From: JALORV01 sp963703945
GTDB taxonomy: Bacteria > Pseudomonadota > Gammaproteobacteria > Burkholderiales > Burkholderiaceae_F
DNA: 64,000 nucleotides
Reading direction: 5' to 3'
Assembly: GCA_963703945.1 (NCBI GenBank)
Contig: CAVPGM010000045.1
Span: 162,785-226,784 of the forward strand
Positions 1-8,933 of this stretch are shown here, piece by piece. The first letter of the stretch is position 1. Every line of letters starts with the position of its first letter. Both the position numbers and the translations under genes were made by a program. The notes under the pieces were generated by a model that saw nothing but the letters and a program-made list of their open reading frames with translations, did not search any database and was not told the origin of the DNA.

Positions 1-1
1 G

Positions 2-739
2 GCAAAGCTTCCGGCCAAACGCTGGGCGATCGTGGCGCCGAACTACGAGTACGGACAATCTGCGGTGACTAGCTTCAAGGCGTTGCTGAAGGCGCGGCGG
101 CCAGACGTCGAATTCGTTGCCGAACAGTGGCCGGCGCTCGGCAAGCTGGAGGCGGCGGGTACCGTGCAGGCGCTGATTGCCGCGCGGGCCGATGCGATCT
201 TCAACGTGACGTTCGGGGCGGATCTGCCGCGACTGGTGCGCGAGGGCAACCTGCGGGGGCTGTTTCCGCGCGTGCCGGTGGTGAGCCTGCTGTCGGGCGA
301 GCCGGAGTATCTCGACGTGCTGAAGGACGAGACGCCCAAGGGGTGGATCGTCACCGGCTATCCATGGGACCAGATCGCCACGCCAGAGCACGCGAAGTTC
401 TTCAACGCGTACTACAAGCGCTACAACGAGACGCCGCGTCTCGGGTCGGTGGTCGGATACGCTACGTTCACTGCGATCTTCGATGCGATTCGCAAGGCGA
501 ATTCGATCGACACCGAGCGGCTGATCGTCGCGCTGCGCGGCCTGACCTGGACGACCCCGTTCGGGCCCGCGACCTTCCGTGCGATCGACCAGCAATCGAC
601 CATGGGCGCCTATGTCGGCAAGCTCGATCTGCGCGGCGGAAAGGGAACGATGGTCGAATGGCGCTATGCCGACGGCAGGGCGTTCCTGCCCACCGATGCC
701 GAAGTCCGCAGTCGTCGCCCCGCCGAGGCCATGAAGTAG
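2..739 (+). CDS. ABC transporter substrate-binding protein, 5' truncated by window edge
   Basis: The frame is open from the first bases, so the real start lies upstream; an internal GTG at 32 is not convincing as a start. The visible ~245 residues read as the C-terminal lobe of a type I periplasmic binding protein of the LivK/amide-urea family (extracellular ligand-binding receptor). Conserved-looking stretches include the APNYEYGQ segment and the WRYADG segment near the C-terminus. It lies 24 bp upstream of the permease gene of an ABC transporter and would capture the substrate in the periplasm. The ligand cannot be read from the sequence; branched-chain amino acids, amides or urea are the family options. 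Confidence 0.85.
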   Translation, partial: AKLPAKRWAIVAPNYEYGQSAVTSFKALLKARRPDVEFVAEQWPALGKLEAAGTVQALIAARADAIFNVTFGADLPRLVREGNLRGLFPRVPVVSLLSGEPEYLDVLKDETPKGWIVTGYPWDQIATPEHAKFFNAYYKRYNETPRLGSVVGYATFTAIFDAIRKANSIDTERLIVALRGLTWTTPFGPATFRAIDQQSTMGAYVGKLDLRGGKGTMVEWRYADGRAFLPTDAEVRSRRPAEAMK

Positions 740-763
740 TCATTGCCCAGCGGCCCGGGCCCC

Positions 764-2596
764 ATGGATCTCGTGCTCGGTCAGTTCCTCGCCGGACTGT
801 CGTACGGCTCGACACTGTTCCTCGTCAGCGCGGGGCTCACGCTGATCTTCGGCGTGACGCGCGTCGTCAACTTCGCCCATGGCGCGCTGTACATGCTCGG
901 CGCCTACCTCGCAGTCAGTCTGACCGGCGCACTGCCGTCGAGTCCGGGCGGGCATTTCCTTGGCGTGCTGCTGGCCGCGTTCGGCGTGGCGCTCGCCGGC
1001 ATCGTGATCGAACTCCTCGTGCTGCGCAGGATCTACGCGGCGCCGGAGATATTCCAGCTGCTGGCTACCTTCGGTGTCGCGCTGGTGATCCAGGACCTCG
1101 TGCTGGCGGTGTGGGGGCCCGAGGAACTATTTGCCCCGCGTGCGCCGGGACTCGGCGGGGCGCTTGTGATCGGCGAAGCCCGCGTCCCTGAGTACAACCT
1201 GTTCCTGACTCTCGTCGGCCCCGCGATCTACGGTGCGCTCTGGTGGATCGTCAACCGCACGCGCTGGGGCACGGTGGTGCGCGCGGCGACGCAGGACCGC
1301 GAGATGGCCGCCGCGCTCGGTGTCAACGAACGACTGTTGTTCACCGCGGTGTTCGCCGCCGGCGCGGGACTGGCCGGACTGGCCGGCGCGCTGCAGATCC
1401 CCCGCGAGACGGTCAACCTGCAGATGGATCTGACGATCCTCGTCGAGGCCTTCGTCGTCGTCGTGGTCGGCGGTCTGGGTTCGATCACGGGCGCTTTCTG
1501 GGCGTCGCTGACGATCGGCGTCCTGCACGCGTTCGGCATCTGGTGGCTGCCGCAATCCACGCTGGTGCTGGTGTTCGTCGTGATGGCGATCACGCTGATC
1601 GTCCGCCCGTACGGCCTGCTCGGGCGCTCGGATGCCGCGCTTCCCGCGGTGCGCGCGATGACGCATCCGCCGTTCGTGGCGATGGCGCCGCGCGCGCGCG
1701 GGCTGGCCGTCGCAGCGCTGGCGCTCGCCTGCGCGCTGCCGCTCGTGGCGGGCGACTATGCGCTGGTCATTGCGACCGAAATGGCGATTCTCGCTCTCTT
1801 CGCCGCCAGCCTGCAGTTCTTCATGGGCCACGGCGGCCTGGTCTCGTTCGGCCATGCGGCGTTCTTCGGCCTGGGCGCCTACACGGCCGCGCTGCTCTCA
1901 CATTCACTCGGCGCGCCGTTCGTGGCCGCGCTCGCTGCGGCCCCGCTGGTGGCCGGCGCCGCTGCGCTGGCCGCAGGCTACTTCGTGCTGCGCGCGCACG
2001 GGGTTTATGCATCGATGCTCACGCTGGCGTTCGCCCAGATCCTGTGGTCGATTGCCGTGCAGTGGGTCAACCTCACCGGGGGTGACAACGGCATCCTCGG
2101 CGTGTGGCCGCCGACAGCGTCGCGCGCGGCTTACTACGCGACCACGGTGGGCATCGTCGCGCTCTCGCTGGTCGCATTGCGCCGGGCCGCACTCGCGCCG
2201 TTCGGCTTCGCGCTGCGCGCAGCGCGTGACGCGCCGCTGCGGGCGGAGGCGCTCGGCATCGAGGTCCGGCGGGTCCGCTGGGCCGCGTTCATTGCAGGCG
2301 CGGCGTTCGCCGGCCTTGCGGGCGCGCTGCAGGCATTCCAGAAAGGCGCGGTGTTTCCGAACTCGCTGTCGATCCCGGTTTCGGTCGATGCGCTGGTGAT
2401 GGTGCTGCTCGGCGGAATACAGACGCTCGCCGGGCCGATCGTCGGTGCGGTCGCCTATCACGGGCTGGCGACTGAGCTGATCCGCCACAGCGAATACTGG
2501 CGTGCGCTGCTCGGAGGCGCGATCCTGCTGGTGGTGATCGCCTTCCCGCAAGGCCTGGTCGGCTTCCTGCGCGCGCGGGCCGCAGGGCGACGATGA
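764..2596 (+). CDS. Fused LivH-LivM branched-chain amino acid-type ABC permease
   Basis: A 610-residue inner-membrane protein. Residues ~1-295 match a LivH permease and residues ~320-605 a LivM permease, two subunits normally encoded by separate genes. The join lies after the RPYGLLG motif that usually ends LivH-type proteins. Many hydrophobic segments are present in each half. ATG at 764 is preferred over the TTG at 743 because MDLVLGQFLAG is the usual family N-terminus. The stop overlaps the next ATG by 4 bp (ATGA), indicating translational coupling with the ATPase. I see no frameshift at the junction, so the fusion looks genuine. Confidence 0.9.
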   Translation: MDLVLGQFLAGLSYGSTLFLVSAGLTLIFGVTRVVNFAHGALYMLGAYLAVSLTGALPSSPGGHFLGVLLAAFGVALAGIVIELLVLRRIYAAPEIFQLLATFGVALVIQDLVLAVWGPEELFAPRAPGLGGALVIGEARVPEYNLFLTLVGPAIYGALWWIVNRTRWGTVVRAATQDREMAAALGVNERLLFTAVFAAGAGLAGLAGALQIPRETVNLQMDLTILVEAFVVVVVGGLGSITGAFWASLTIGVLHAFGIWWLPQSTLVLVFVVMAITLIVRPYGLLGRSDAALPAVRAMTHPPFVAMAPRARGLAVAALALACALPLVAGDYALVIATEMAILALFAASLQFFMGHGGLVSFGHAAFFGLGAYTAALLSHSLGAPFVAALAAAPLVAGAAALAAGYFVLRAHGVYASMLTLAFAQILWSIAVQWVNLTGGDNGILGVWPPTASRAAYYATTVGIVALSLVALRRAALAPFGFALRAARDAPLRAEALGIEVRRVRWAAFIAGAAFAGLAGALQAFQKGAVFPNSLSIPVSVDALVMVLLGGIQTLAGPIVGAVAYHGLATELIRHSEYWRALLGGAILLVVIAFPQGLVGFLRARAAGRR

Positions 2597-3336
2597 GCGC
2601 ACTACAGGTCACCGGTCTGGCGAAGGCATTCGGCGGCGTGCGCGCGGTCGACGATGTGTCGTTTTCGCTGGCAGGCGGCAGCGTGACCGCGCTGATCGGT
2701 CCCAACGGCGCCGGCAAGTCGACGCTGTTCAACCTGATCGACGGCCAGTGGGCACCGGATGCCGGCGGAATCGAGTTCGAAGGGCGCAGCCTGATCGGTG
2801 TGCCGACTGCATCGCGCGCACTGGCAGGAATCGGCCGCACGTTCCAGGTCGCACAGACCTTTGCCTCGATGACGGTGCTGCAGAACGCGCAGCTGGCGAT
2901 CGTCGTCCGCTCGGGCGAATCGAAGTCGATCGGGCTTCCGCTGGATGGTCGGGCTGTCGACGAAGCGCGGCAACTGCTCGCGCAGGTCGGGCTGGCCGAG
3001 CGTGGCAATGAACCGGCGGCCGCACTCGCGTATGGCGATCTGAAGCGCCTGGAACTTGCGCTGGCGCTGGCGGCCGCGCCGCGCCTGCTGCTGATGGACG
3101 AACCGACCGCGGGAATGGCTCCCGGAGAGCGGTCCGCGCTGATGACTTTGGTCGTTGGACTCGCCCGCCAGCGCGGTGTGACCGTGCTGTTCACCGAACA
3201 CAGCATGGAGGTGGTGTTCGGCTCGGCCGAGCGCGTGCTGGTGATGTCGCGCGGACGCCTGATCGCCGACGGCACTCCCGACGAAGTCCGTGCCGACCAC
3301 GCGGTGCGGTCCGTCTATCTGGGGCCGGACTCATGA
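2593..3336 (+). CDS. livG: ABC transporter ATP-binding protein, LivG type
   Basis: A 247-residue cytoplasmic ATPase energising the upstream permease. Walker A GPNGAGKST lies near residue 36 and Walker B LLLMDEPTAG near residue 160, followed by the TEHSME H-loop region. The ABC signature is degenerate (AYGDLKRLELA), as in many LivG proteins. The C-terminal tail is short, as in the LivG/UrtD class. Start and stop overlap both neighbours by 4 bp. Confidence 0.92.
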   Translation: MSALQVTGLAKAFGGVRAVDDVSFSLAGGSVTALIGPNGAGKSTLFNLIDGQWAPDAGGIEFEGRSLIGVPTASRALAGIGRTFQVAQTFASMTVLQNAQLAIVVRSGESKSIGLPLDGRAVDEARQLLAQVGLAERGNEPAAALAYGDLKRLELALALAAAPRLLLMDEPTAGMAPGERSALMTLVVGLARQRGVTVLFTEHSMEVVFGSAERVLVMSRGRLIADGTPDEVRADHAVRSVYLGPDS

Positions 3337-4034
3337 CGCTGCTGGCTCTGCGCTCGCTCGATGCCTGGTACGGCGCTGCGCAGGTCCTGCACGGGGCGAC
3401 GGTTGCCGTGGATCGCGGCGAAGTCGTGGCGCTCGTCGGTCGCAACGGCGCGGGCAAGACATCGCTGCTGCGCGCTGTAATGGGGCTGATGCCGCGCACG
3501 CGCGGCGAGGTCGAACTCGACGGAACGTCGATCGTGCGGCTACCGGCTTATGCCCGGGCGCGCCGCGGGCTGGGCTACGTTCCGGAGGACCGCCGCATCT
3601 TCACTGATCTCACGGTGCGCGAGAACCTCAGGTTCGCGGCGCGGGACCGCCCGGGCGGATTTGCCGAACAGGAATTGCTCGCCATTTTTCCCAACCTGGC
3701 CGAGATGCTCGACCGTCCGGCCGATCAGATGAGCGGAGGCGAGCAGCAGATGCTGACGGTCGCGCGCACGCTGGCCGCCAATCCGCGGGTCGTGCTGCTC
3801 GACGAGCCGTCGGAAGGCATTGCGCCACTAGTAGTGGGGCGCATGAAGGAGGCCGTTATTGCGATGCGTGCCCGGGGCGTGGCGATCCTGCTGTCCGAGC
3901 AGAACCTGGCATTCGTACGCGAGCTGGCCGATCGGGCAGTGCTGATCGAGCAGGGGCACATCGTGGGTGAGGCTACGCGCGACGATTTGAGCGGGCCGGC
4001 TCCGCAGGTGCGCGCCGTTCTCGGCATCGGATAG
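3333..4034 (+). CDS. livF: ABC transporter ATP-binding protein, LivF type
   Basis: A 233-residue second ATPase of the transporter. Walker A GRNGAGKTS, signature MSGGEQQ, Walker B VVLLDEPSEG and the switch region SEQN are all intact. IAPLVV after Walker B is typical of LivF/UrtE. The ATG overlaps the livG stop by 4 bp. It is the last gene of the transporter operon; the next gene starts 34 bp downstream and may be read through from it. Confidence 0.92.
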   Translation: MTLLALRSLDAWYGAAQVLHGATVAVDRGEVVALVGRNGAGKTSLLRAVMGLMPRTRGEVELDGTSIVRLPAYARARRGLGYVPEDRRIFTDLTVRENLRFAARDRPGGFAEQELLAIFPNLAEMLDRPADQMSGGEQQMLTVARTLAANPRVVLLDEPSEGIAPLVVGRMKEAVIAMRARGVAILLSEQNLAFVRELADRAVLIEQGHIVGEATRDDLSGPAPQVRAVLGIG

Positions 4035-4068
4035 CGCGCGCCGCCGGGCGGACCCCTACAATCGACTC

Positions 4069-5271
4069 ATGATCATCCAGTCGCTGCTCGACACGGATCT
4101 GTACAAGTTCACGATGATGCAGGTCGTTCTGCATCACTTCCCGGGTGCGCAGGTCGAATACCGCTTCGACTGCCGCACGCGCGGTGTCGATATTGCGCCC
4201 TATCTGGAGGAGATCCGCGCCGAGATCGAAGCGCTGTGCACGCTGCGCTTCAGCGAATCCGAGCTCGACTACCTGCGCGCCATGCGGTTCATCAAGAGCG
4301 ACTTCGTCGATTTCCTCGGCCTGTTCCAGCTCAACATGAAGTCGATCCGCATCGAGCGCAATCCCGCAAGCAGCGGGGGCATCGATATCGCGATCGTCGG
4401 CCCGTGGCTGCACACGATCCTGTTCGAGATCCCTGTGCTCGCGATCGTCAACGAGGTCTACTTCCGTAACACCCGTCCGGATCCGGACTACGCCGAAGGG
4501 CGGCGACGACTGCGGGACAAGATCGCGCTGGTCCGGGACAACCCGTCGCTGTCCGGCTGTCGCATCGCCGACTACGGGTCGCGCCGCCGTTTTTCGCGCG
4601 ACTGGCACGACGAGGTTCTCGCCACGTTGAAGTCCGGGCTCGGCGGGAACCTGGCGGGCACCAGCAATGTCATGTATGCGCGCAAGCATGCGCTGACGCC
4701 TCTGGGCACGATGGCCCACGAGTACCTGCAGGCCTGTCAGGCGCTCGGGCCGCGGCTGCGCGACTCGCAGACCTTCGGCTTCGAGACGTGGGCCCGCGAG
4801 TACCGCGGCGACCTCGGGATCGCGCTGTCGGATGTCTACGGCATGGATGCCTTCCTGCGCGACTTCGACATGTACTTCTGCAAGCTGTTCGACGGAGCGC
4901 GGCACGACTCGGGCGACCCGATACTCTGGGGCGAGCGCCTGCTCGAGCACTACGAGCGCAATCGAGTCGATCCGCGCACCAAGACCCTCGTGTTCTCCGA
5001 TTCGCTGGATTTTCCGCGCGTCATCGAGCTCTACACGCGCTTCAAGGATCGCGCGCGCATCGCCTTCGGAGTCGGCACCAACCTGACCAACGATCTGGGC
5101 TACACGCCGATGCAGATCGTGATCAAGATGGTCCGCTGCAACGGACAGCCGGTCGCCAAGCTGTCGGACTCGCCCGAGAAGAACATGTGCGACGACGTTG
5201 CCTACCTCGCCTACTTGCGGCAGGTGTTCGAGATCAAGCCGCCGGCGCGCGAACGCGCCCCGGCGGCATGA
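4069..5271 (+). CDS. pncB: Nicotinate phosphoribosyltransferase
   Basis: Converts nicotinate, PRPP and ATP to nicotinate mononucleotide in NAD salvage. The 400 residues match the family length. The N-terminus has the LLDTDLYKFTMMQ signature, and the active-site region around the autophosphorylated histidine reads GTMAHEYLQA near residue 220. The later HDSGDP and VFSDSLDF segments are also conserved in the family. It follows the transporter at 34 bp and precedes the PLP enzyme gene by 10 bp. Confidence 0.95.
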   Translation: MIIQSLLDTDLYKFTMMQVVLHHFPGAQVEYRFDCRTRGVDIAPYLEEIRAEIEALCTLRFSESELDYLRAMRFIKSDFVDFLGLFQLNMKSIRIERNPASSGGIDIAIVGPWLHTILFEIPVLAIVNEVYFRNTRPDPDYAEGRRRLRDKIALVRDNPSLSGCRIADYGSRRRFSRDWHDEVLATLKSGLGGNLAGTSNVMYARKHALTPLGTMAHEYLQACQALGPRLRDSQTFGFETWAREYRGDLGIALSDVYGMDAFLRDFDMYFCKLFDGARHDSGDPILWGERLLEHYERNRVDPRTKTLVFSDSLDFPRVIELYTRFKDRARIAFGVGTNLTNDLGYTPMQIVIKMVRCNGQPVAKLSDSPEKNMCDDVAYLAYLRQVFEIKPPARERAPAA

Positions 5272-5281
5272 GGATGCCACG

Positions 5282-6297
5282 ATGAAACTCGCCCGCTTTC
5301 CGCGCGTGCGACTGACCCACGCCCCCACTCCGCTGGAGCCGATGCCCAACCTGACGCGGCTGCTGGGTGGGCCGAAACTGTGGATCAAGCGCGACGACTG
5401 CACCGGACTCGCCACCGGGGGCAACAAGACGCGCAAGCTCGAATACCTGATGGGCGAGGCGCTGGCGCAGAAGGCCGATGTGGTGATCACGCAGGGCGCG
5501 ACCCAGTCGAACCATGCGCGTCAGACCGCGGCGGCGGCGGCAAAGCTCGGACTCGGCTGCGAGATCCTGCTGGAGGACCGCACGGGTTCGACCGAGAGCG
5601 ATTACCGGTTGTCAGGCAACGTGCTGCTCGATCGACTGCACGGCGCGACGGTCGCACGGGTGCCGGGCGGCACCGACATGGACGCTGCGATGACGCGTCG
5701 AGCCGACGAGTTGCGCTCTGCAGGGCGCCGGCCCTATGTCATTCCGGGCGGTGGTTCGAACCCGGTCGGCGCGCTGGGCTACGTGACGGCGGCCCTCGAA
5801 CTGGTCGGCCAGGCCAACGACACAGGACTCGACATCGACCTGCTGGTCACCGCGACCGGCAGCACCGGCACCCAGGCCGGCCTGCTGGCGGGGCTGCAGG
5901 GCTGCCGCAGCGGGATCCCGGTGCTCGGCATCTGCGTGCGCTCGCCGAAAGACGATGCAGGAGGAGAAGGTCTACGCGCTCGCGCAGCGCACGGCCGAGC
6001 TGCTCGGCATGCCGGAGGCGGTCGACCGCAGCGCATGTGGTCGCGAATTCCGATTACGTCGGTGCGGGCTACGGCGTGCCGACCGAGGGCATGTTCGGCG
6101 CGATGGAGATGCTGGCTCGCACCGAAGGCATCGTGCTCGACCCGGTGTACTCCGGCAAGGCGATGGCCGGGCTGATCGATCTGGTGCGCAGCGGACAACT
6201 TGCGCGTGCGAAGAACATCGTCTTCCTGCACACCGGCGGCGCGGCGGGCCTGTTCGGCTACCTGCACGCCTTTGCGCCGCGGCTCGGACTGGCGTGA
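5282..6297 (+). pseudogene. dcyD: D-cysteine desulfhydrase (PLP-dependent), two frame breaks
   Basis: Belongs to the ACC deaminase/D-cysteine desulfhydrase family, which cleaves D-cysteine to pyruvate, sulfide and ammonia. The N-terminus (LTHAPTPLEPM), the PLP-lysine region GGNKTRKLEY and the SNHARQTAA and GSTGTQAG motifs are intact. The frame shifts near 5,955 and again near 6,035; the residues between (QEEKVYALAQ) and after (DYVGAGYGVPTEGM) still match the family, so the protein is complete when the frames are joined. Frame breaks of this kind recur in this window and may be sequence errors. The following racemase gene overlaps its stop by 1 bp, suggesting a D-amino-acid-related operon. Confidence 0.85.
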
Positions 6298-7004
6298 TGC
6301 TCGGCGTGCTCGGCGGCATGGGCCCGCTCGCCACCGCCGATTTCTTCAACAAGCTGCTCGCGGCAACGCCGGCCACCTGCGATGAGGACCACATCCCTAC
6401 GCTGATCCACAGCGTGCCGCAGATTCCATCGCGCCCCGCGGCGATTCTGCGCGGCGGTGTATCGCCGCTGCCGGCACTGCTCTCAGCGCGCGACCGGCTG
6501 CTGGCTGCCGGCGCGAGCATGCTCGCGATGCCCTGCAACACCGCGCACTATTGGCACGCCGATCTCGCGAGCGGCATCGGCGTGCCGTTCCCTCATATCG
6601 CCGATGCTGTCGCGTCGGAGATGGCACCGGACGCACGGCGGATCGGCATCATCGCCACGGCGGCGACGCTGGCTGCCGACATCTACGCGCCGCGCTGCGA
6701 TCCGCGGATCGATTGGCTGGCGCCATCGAGCGACGAATTCGAGCGCCTGGTCCAGCCCGGCATCGACGCCGTCAAGCGCAATGAAGCGGGCCAGGGCGGA
6801 CGCCTGCTCGAACCGGTCGTCACCGGCCTGCTGGAACGCGGAGCCAGCTGCGTGGTGCTCGCGTGCACCGAAGTGCCGGTGGCACTGGACGCGATCGCAT
6901 CACCGCTGCGCGCGCAGTGCATCGATTCGACAGCCGCATTGGCGCGCACCTGCGTGACGATGTGGCGCGAAATCGAAGCGGATGCGGTGAAGGCAAACCT
7001 ATAA
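6297..7004 (+). CDS. Aspartate/glutamate racemase family protein
   Basis: A 235-residue cytoplasmic amino acid racemase. The glycine-rich N-terminus GVLGGMGPLATADF is diagnostic for aspartate racemases. The two catalytic cysteines are in place: Cys80 in MPCNTAH and Cys190 in LACTEVP. The ATG at 6,297 shares one base with the upstream stop. It lies in line with a D-cysteine desulfhydrase and an aminotransferase, consistent with D-amino acid turnover, though the substrate is inferred only from the family. Confidence 0.9.
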   Translation: MLGVLGGMGPLATADFFNKLLAATPATCDEDHIPTLIHSVPQIPSRPAAILRGGVSPLPALLSARDRLLAAGASMLAMPCNTAHYWHADLASGIGVPFPHIADAVASEMAPDARRIGIIATAATLAADIYAPRCDPRIDWLAPSSDEFERLVQPGIDAVKRNEAGQGGRLLEPVVTGLLERGASCVVLACTEVPVALDAIASPLRAQCIDSTAALARTCVTMWREIEADAVKANL

Positions 7005-7013
7005 TCGCGCGCC

Positions 7014-8216
7014 ATGCCCGCCCTCAGCCGTCGCGCCGATTCACTTGGCACCGAGAACGCATTCGTCGTGCTGGCGGAAGTGAATCGGCTGATCCGCGGC
7101 GGCGCCGACATCGTGTCGTTCTGCATCGGCCAACCGGACTTTCCGACCCCGACCCACGTGCAGGACGCGGCGATCGATGCGGTGCGCAGCGGACGGCATG
7201 GCTACACGCCCTCGGCCGGCATCGACGAACTGCGTGCGGCCGCGGCCGCCTCGATGGGAGCACTGCGAGGAATCGAGATCGCGCTGGACGATGTGGTCGT
7301 CGGCGCGGGCGCCAAGCCTTTCATCGGTTACACGATCGCGTCGGTGACCGACTACGGCGTCGGCGATGAGGTGATCTTCCCGGTCCCCGGCTTCCCGATC
7401 TACGAGTCGCAGATCATCGCCAACGGTGCGGTCCCGGTGGCGCTGCCGCTGCGCGAGGCGCGCGCCTTCGCTTTCGATCCGGCCGAACTGGCCTCGCGCA
7501 TCAGCCCGAAGACGCGATTGCTGATACTGAACACGCCGCACAACCCGACCGGCGGCCTGCTGACAAGATCTGACCTGGACGCAATCGCCGCCGTGCTGCG
7601 CGAGCATCCGCAGGTCTGGATCTACGCCGACGAGATCTACAGCAAGCTGGTGTACGACGGCAACTTCGTCTCGATCGCGTCGCTGCCGGGAATGCGCGAG
7701 CGAACGATCATTTCCGACGGCGCGTCGAAGACCTACGCGATGACCGGATGGCGCATCGGCTTCACGGCCAACCGGGTGCTGGCGCCGGTGTTCACGCGCT
7801 GGATCACCAACACCGAGTCGTGCGCCTCGCAGATCAGCCAGTGGGCGGCGCTGCAGGCTCTGACCGGGCCGCAGACGGATGCCGATGCGATGAAGCAGCA
7901 TTTTCATGCGCGGCGCGACCTGATCGTGCGGTTGCTCAATCAGCTGCCTGGATTCCGCTGCGAGGCCCCTGGGGGCGCGTTCTATGCGTGGCCCAATGTC
8001 AGCGAGGCGTGCCGGCGGATCGGCGCGCGCGACTCCGAGGAACTGCGCAGACGCCTGCTGACCGAGGCCGGTGTCGCCGTGCTGGCCGATGTCCACTTCG
8101 GCCCGCCGGTGGCGGGCGAAGGGCAACATATCCGCTTCTCGTATGCCACAAGCGAGCCGGCTATCGAAGAAGGCATGGCACGCATTGCGGCTTTTCTGAG
8201 GAAGGCGAGTCGATGA
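7014..8216 (+). CDS. Pyridoxal phosphate-dependent aminotransferase, class I/II
   Basis: A 400-residue fold-type I aminotransferase. The PLP lysine is Lys239 in SDGASKTYAMTGWRIGF. Asn177 in the NTPHNPTG motif, Asp206 and Tyr209 in YADEIYS, and an arginine in the C-terminal HIRFSYA segment are the expected cofactor and substrate contacts. The family covers aspartate, aromatic and branched-chain donors, and the sequence does not decide between them. The stop overlaps the next ATG by 4 bp. Confidence 0.9.
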   Translation: MPALSRRADSLGTENAFVVLAEVNRLIRGGADIVSFCIGQPDFPTPTHVQDAAIDAVRSGRHGYTPSAGIDELRAAAAASMGALRGIEIALDDVVVGAGAKPFIGYTIASVTDYGVGDEVIFPVPGFPIYESQIIANGAVPVALPLREARAFAFDPAELASRISPKTRLLILNTPHNPTGGLLTRSDLDAIAAVLREHPQVWIYADEIYSKLVYDGNFVSIASLPGMRERTIISDGASKTYAMTGWRIGFTANRVLAPVFTRWITNTESCASQISQWAALQALTGPQTDADAMKQHFHARRDLIVRLLNQLPGFRCEAPGGAFYAWPNVSEACRRIGARDSEELRRRLLTEAGVAVLADVHFGPPVAGEGQHIRFSYATSEPAIEEGMARIAAFLRKASR

Positions 8217-8914
8217 GCTTCGATACATCCCGCGCACGCGCCGAGATCATGCAGCGCATCCGCTCCGCGCAGCGGCGCGCCGCCCCGACGACGTCGGACC
8301 TGAAGGCGGCCGACGACTATCTGGCACAGCACCCGCCCGGTCCGCAGCCGACGCCCTACGCTGACCGGCGCGCGCAGTTCTGCGCGATGGCCGAGCGGAT
8401 GTCGAGTACGGTCGAGGCGGTCCCTGCGATGGCCGATGCACCCGCCGCGGTGGCCCGCTACCTGGCGAACCAGTCTCTTGCGCCGCGCGTGGTGGCCTGG
8501 CCCGTGCTCAGCACCCTGCCATGGCAGCCGGCCGGTATCGAGGCCGAATGGCGCGCGCCGCGACGCGACGAGTCGAAAGGTGCCGATCTGGTCGGCGTGA
8601 CCGGCTGCTTCTGCGCCATCGCCGAAACCGGAACGTTGGTGCTGCTGTCGGGCCCGCAGTCGCCGGCTTCCACTCACCTGCTGCCCGAAACGCACATCGC
8701 CCTGGTCGACGCCGCGCGCATCGTGGCGACCATGGAAGACGCGTTCGAACTGCTGCGTAGCGAGTGCGGCGGCCCGCAGCGCATGATGCCGCGTGCGATC
8801 AACATGGTGTCGGGCCCGTCGCGCACCGGTGACATCGAGCAGACCATCGTGCTCGGCGCGCACGGACCGTACCGCGTGCATATCGTGATCGCGGTCGGGG
8901 ACAACAAGAGCTGA
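8213..8914 (+). CDS. LutC/YkgG-type LUD domain protein
   Basis: A 233-residue protein of the LUD family. The C-terminal half has the GVTGCFCAIAETGTLVL core, then LLPETHIALVDA and SGPSRTGDIEQ, all typical of LutC. LutC is a subunit of the LutABC iron-sulfur lactate dehydrogenase complex, but lutA and lutB are not in this window, so the physiological role is open. The ATG overlaps the aminotransferase stop by 4 bp. Confidence 0.88.
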   Translation: MSFDTSRARAEIMQRIRSAQRRAAPTTSDLKAADDYLAQHPPGPQPTPYADRRAQFCAMAERMSSTVEAVPAMADAPAAVARYLANQSLAPRVVAWPVLSTLPWQPAGIEAEWRAPRRDESKGADLVGVTGCFCAIAETGTLVLLSGPQSPASTHLLPETHIALVDAARIVATMEDAFELLRSECGGPQRMMPRAINMVSGPSRTGDIEQTIVLGAHGPYRVHIVIAVGDNKS

Positions 8915-8933
8915 TCCAGAGCGGCGGCAAACC

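Noticed and set aside
127..1191. Long overlapping reading frames in the transporter and other GC-rich genes
   Set aside because: Arg/Ala/Gly-rich shadow frames with no domains, fully covered by recognised genes.
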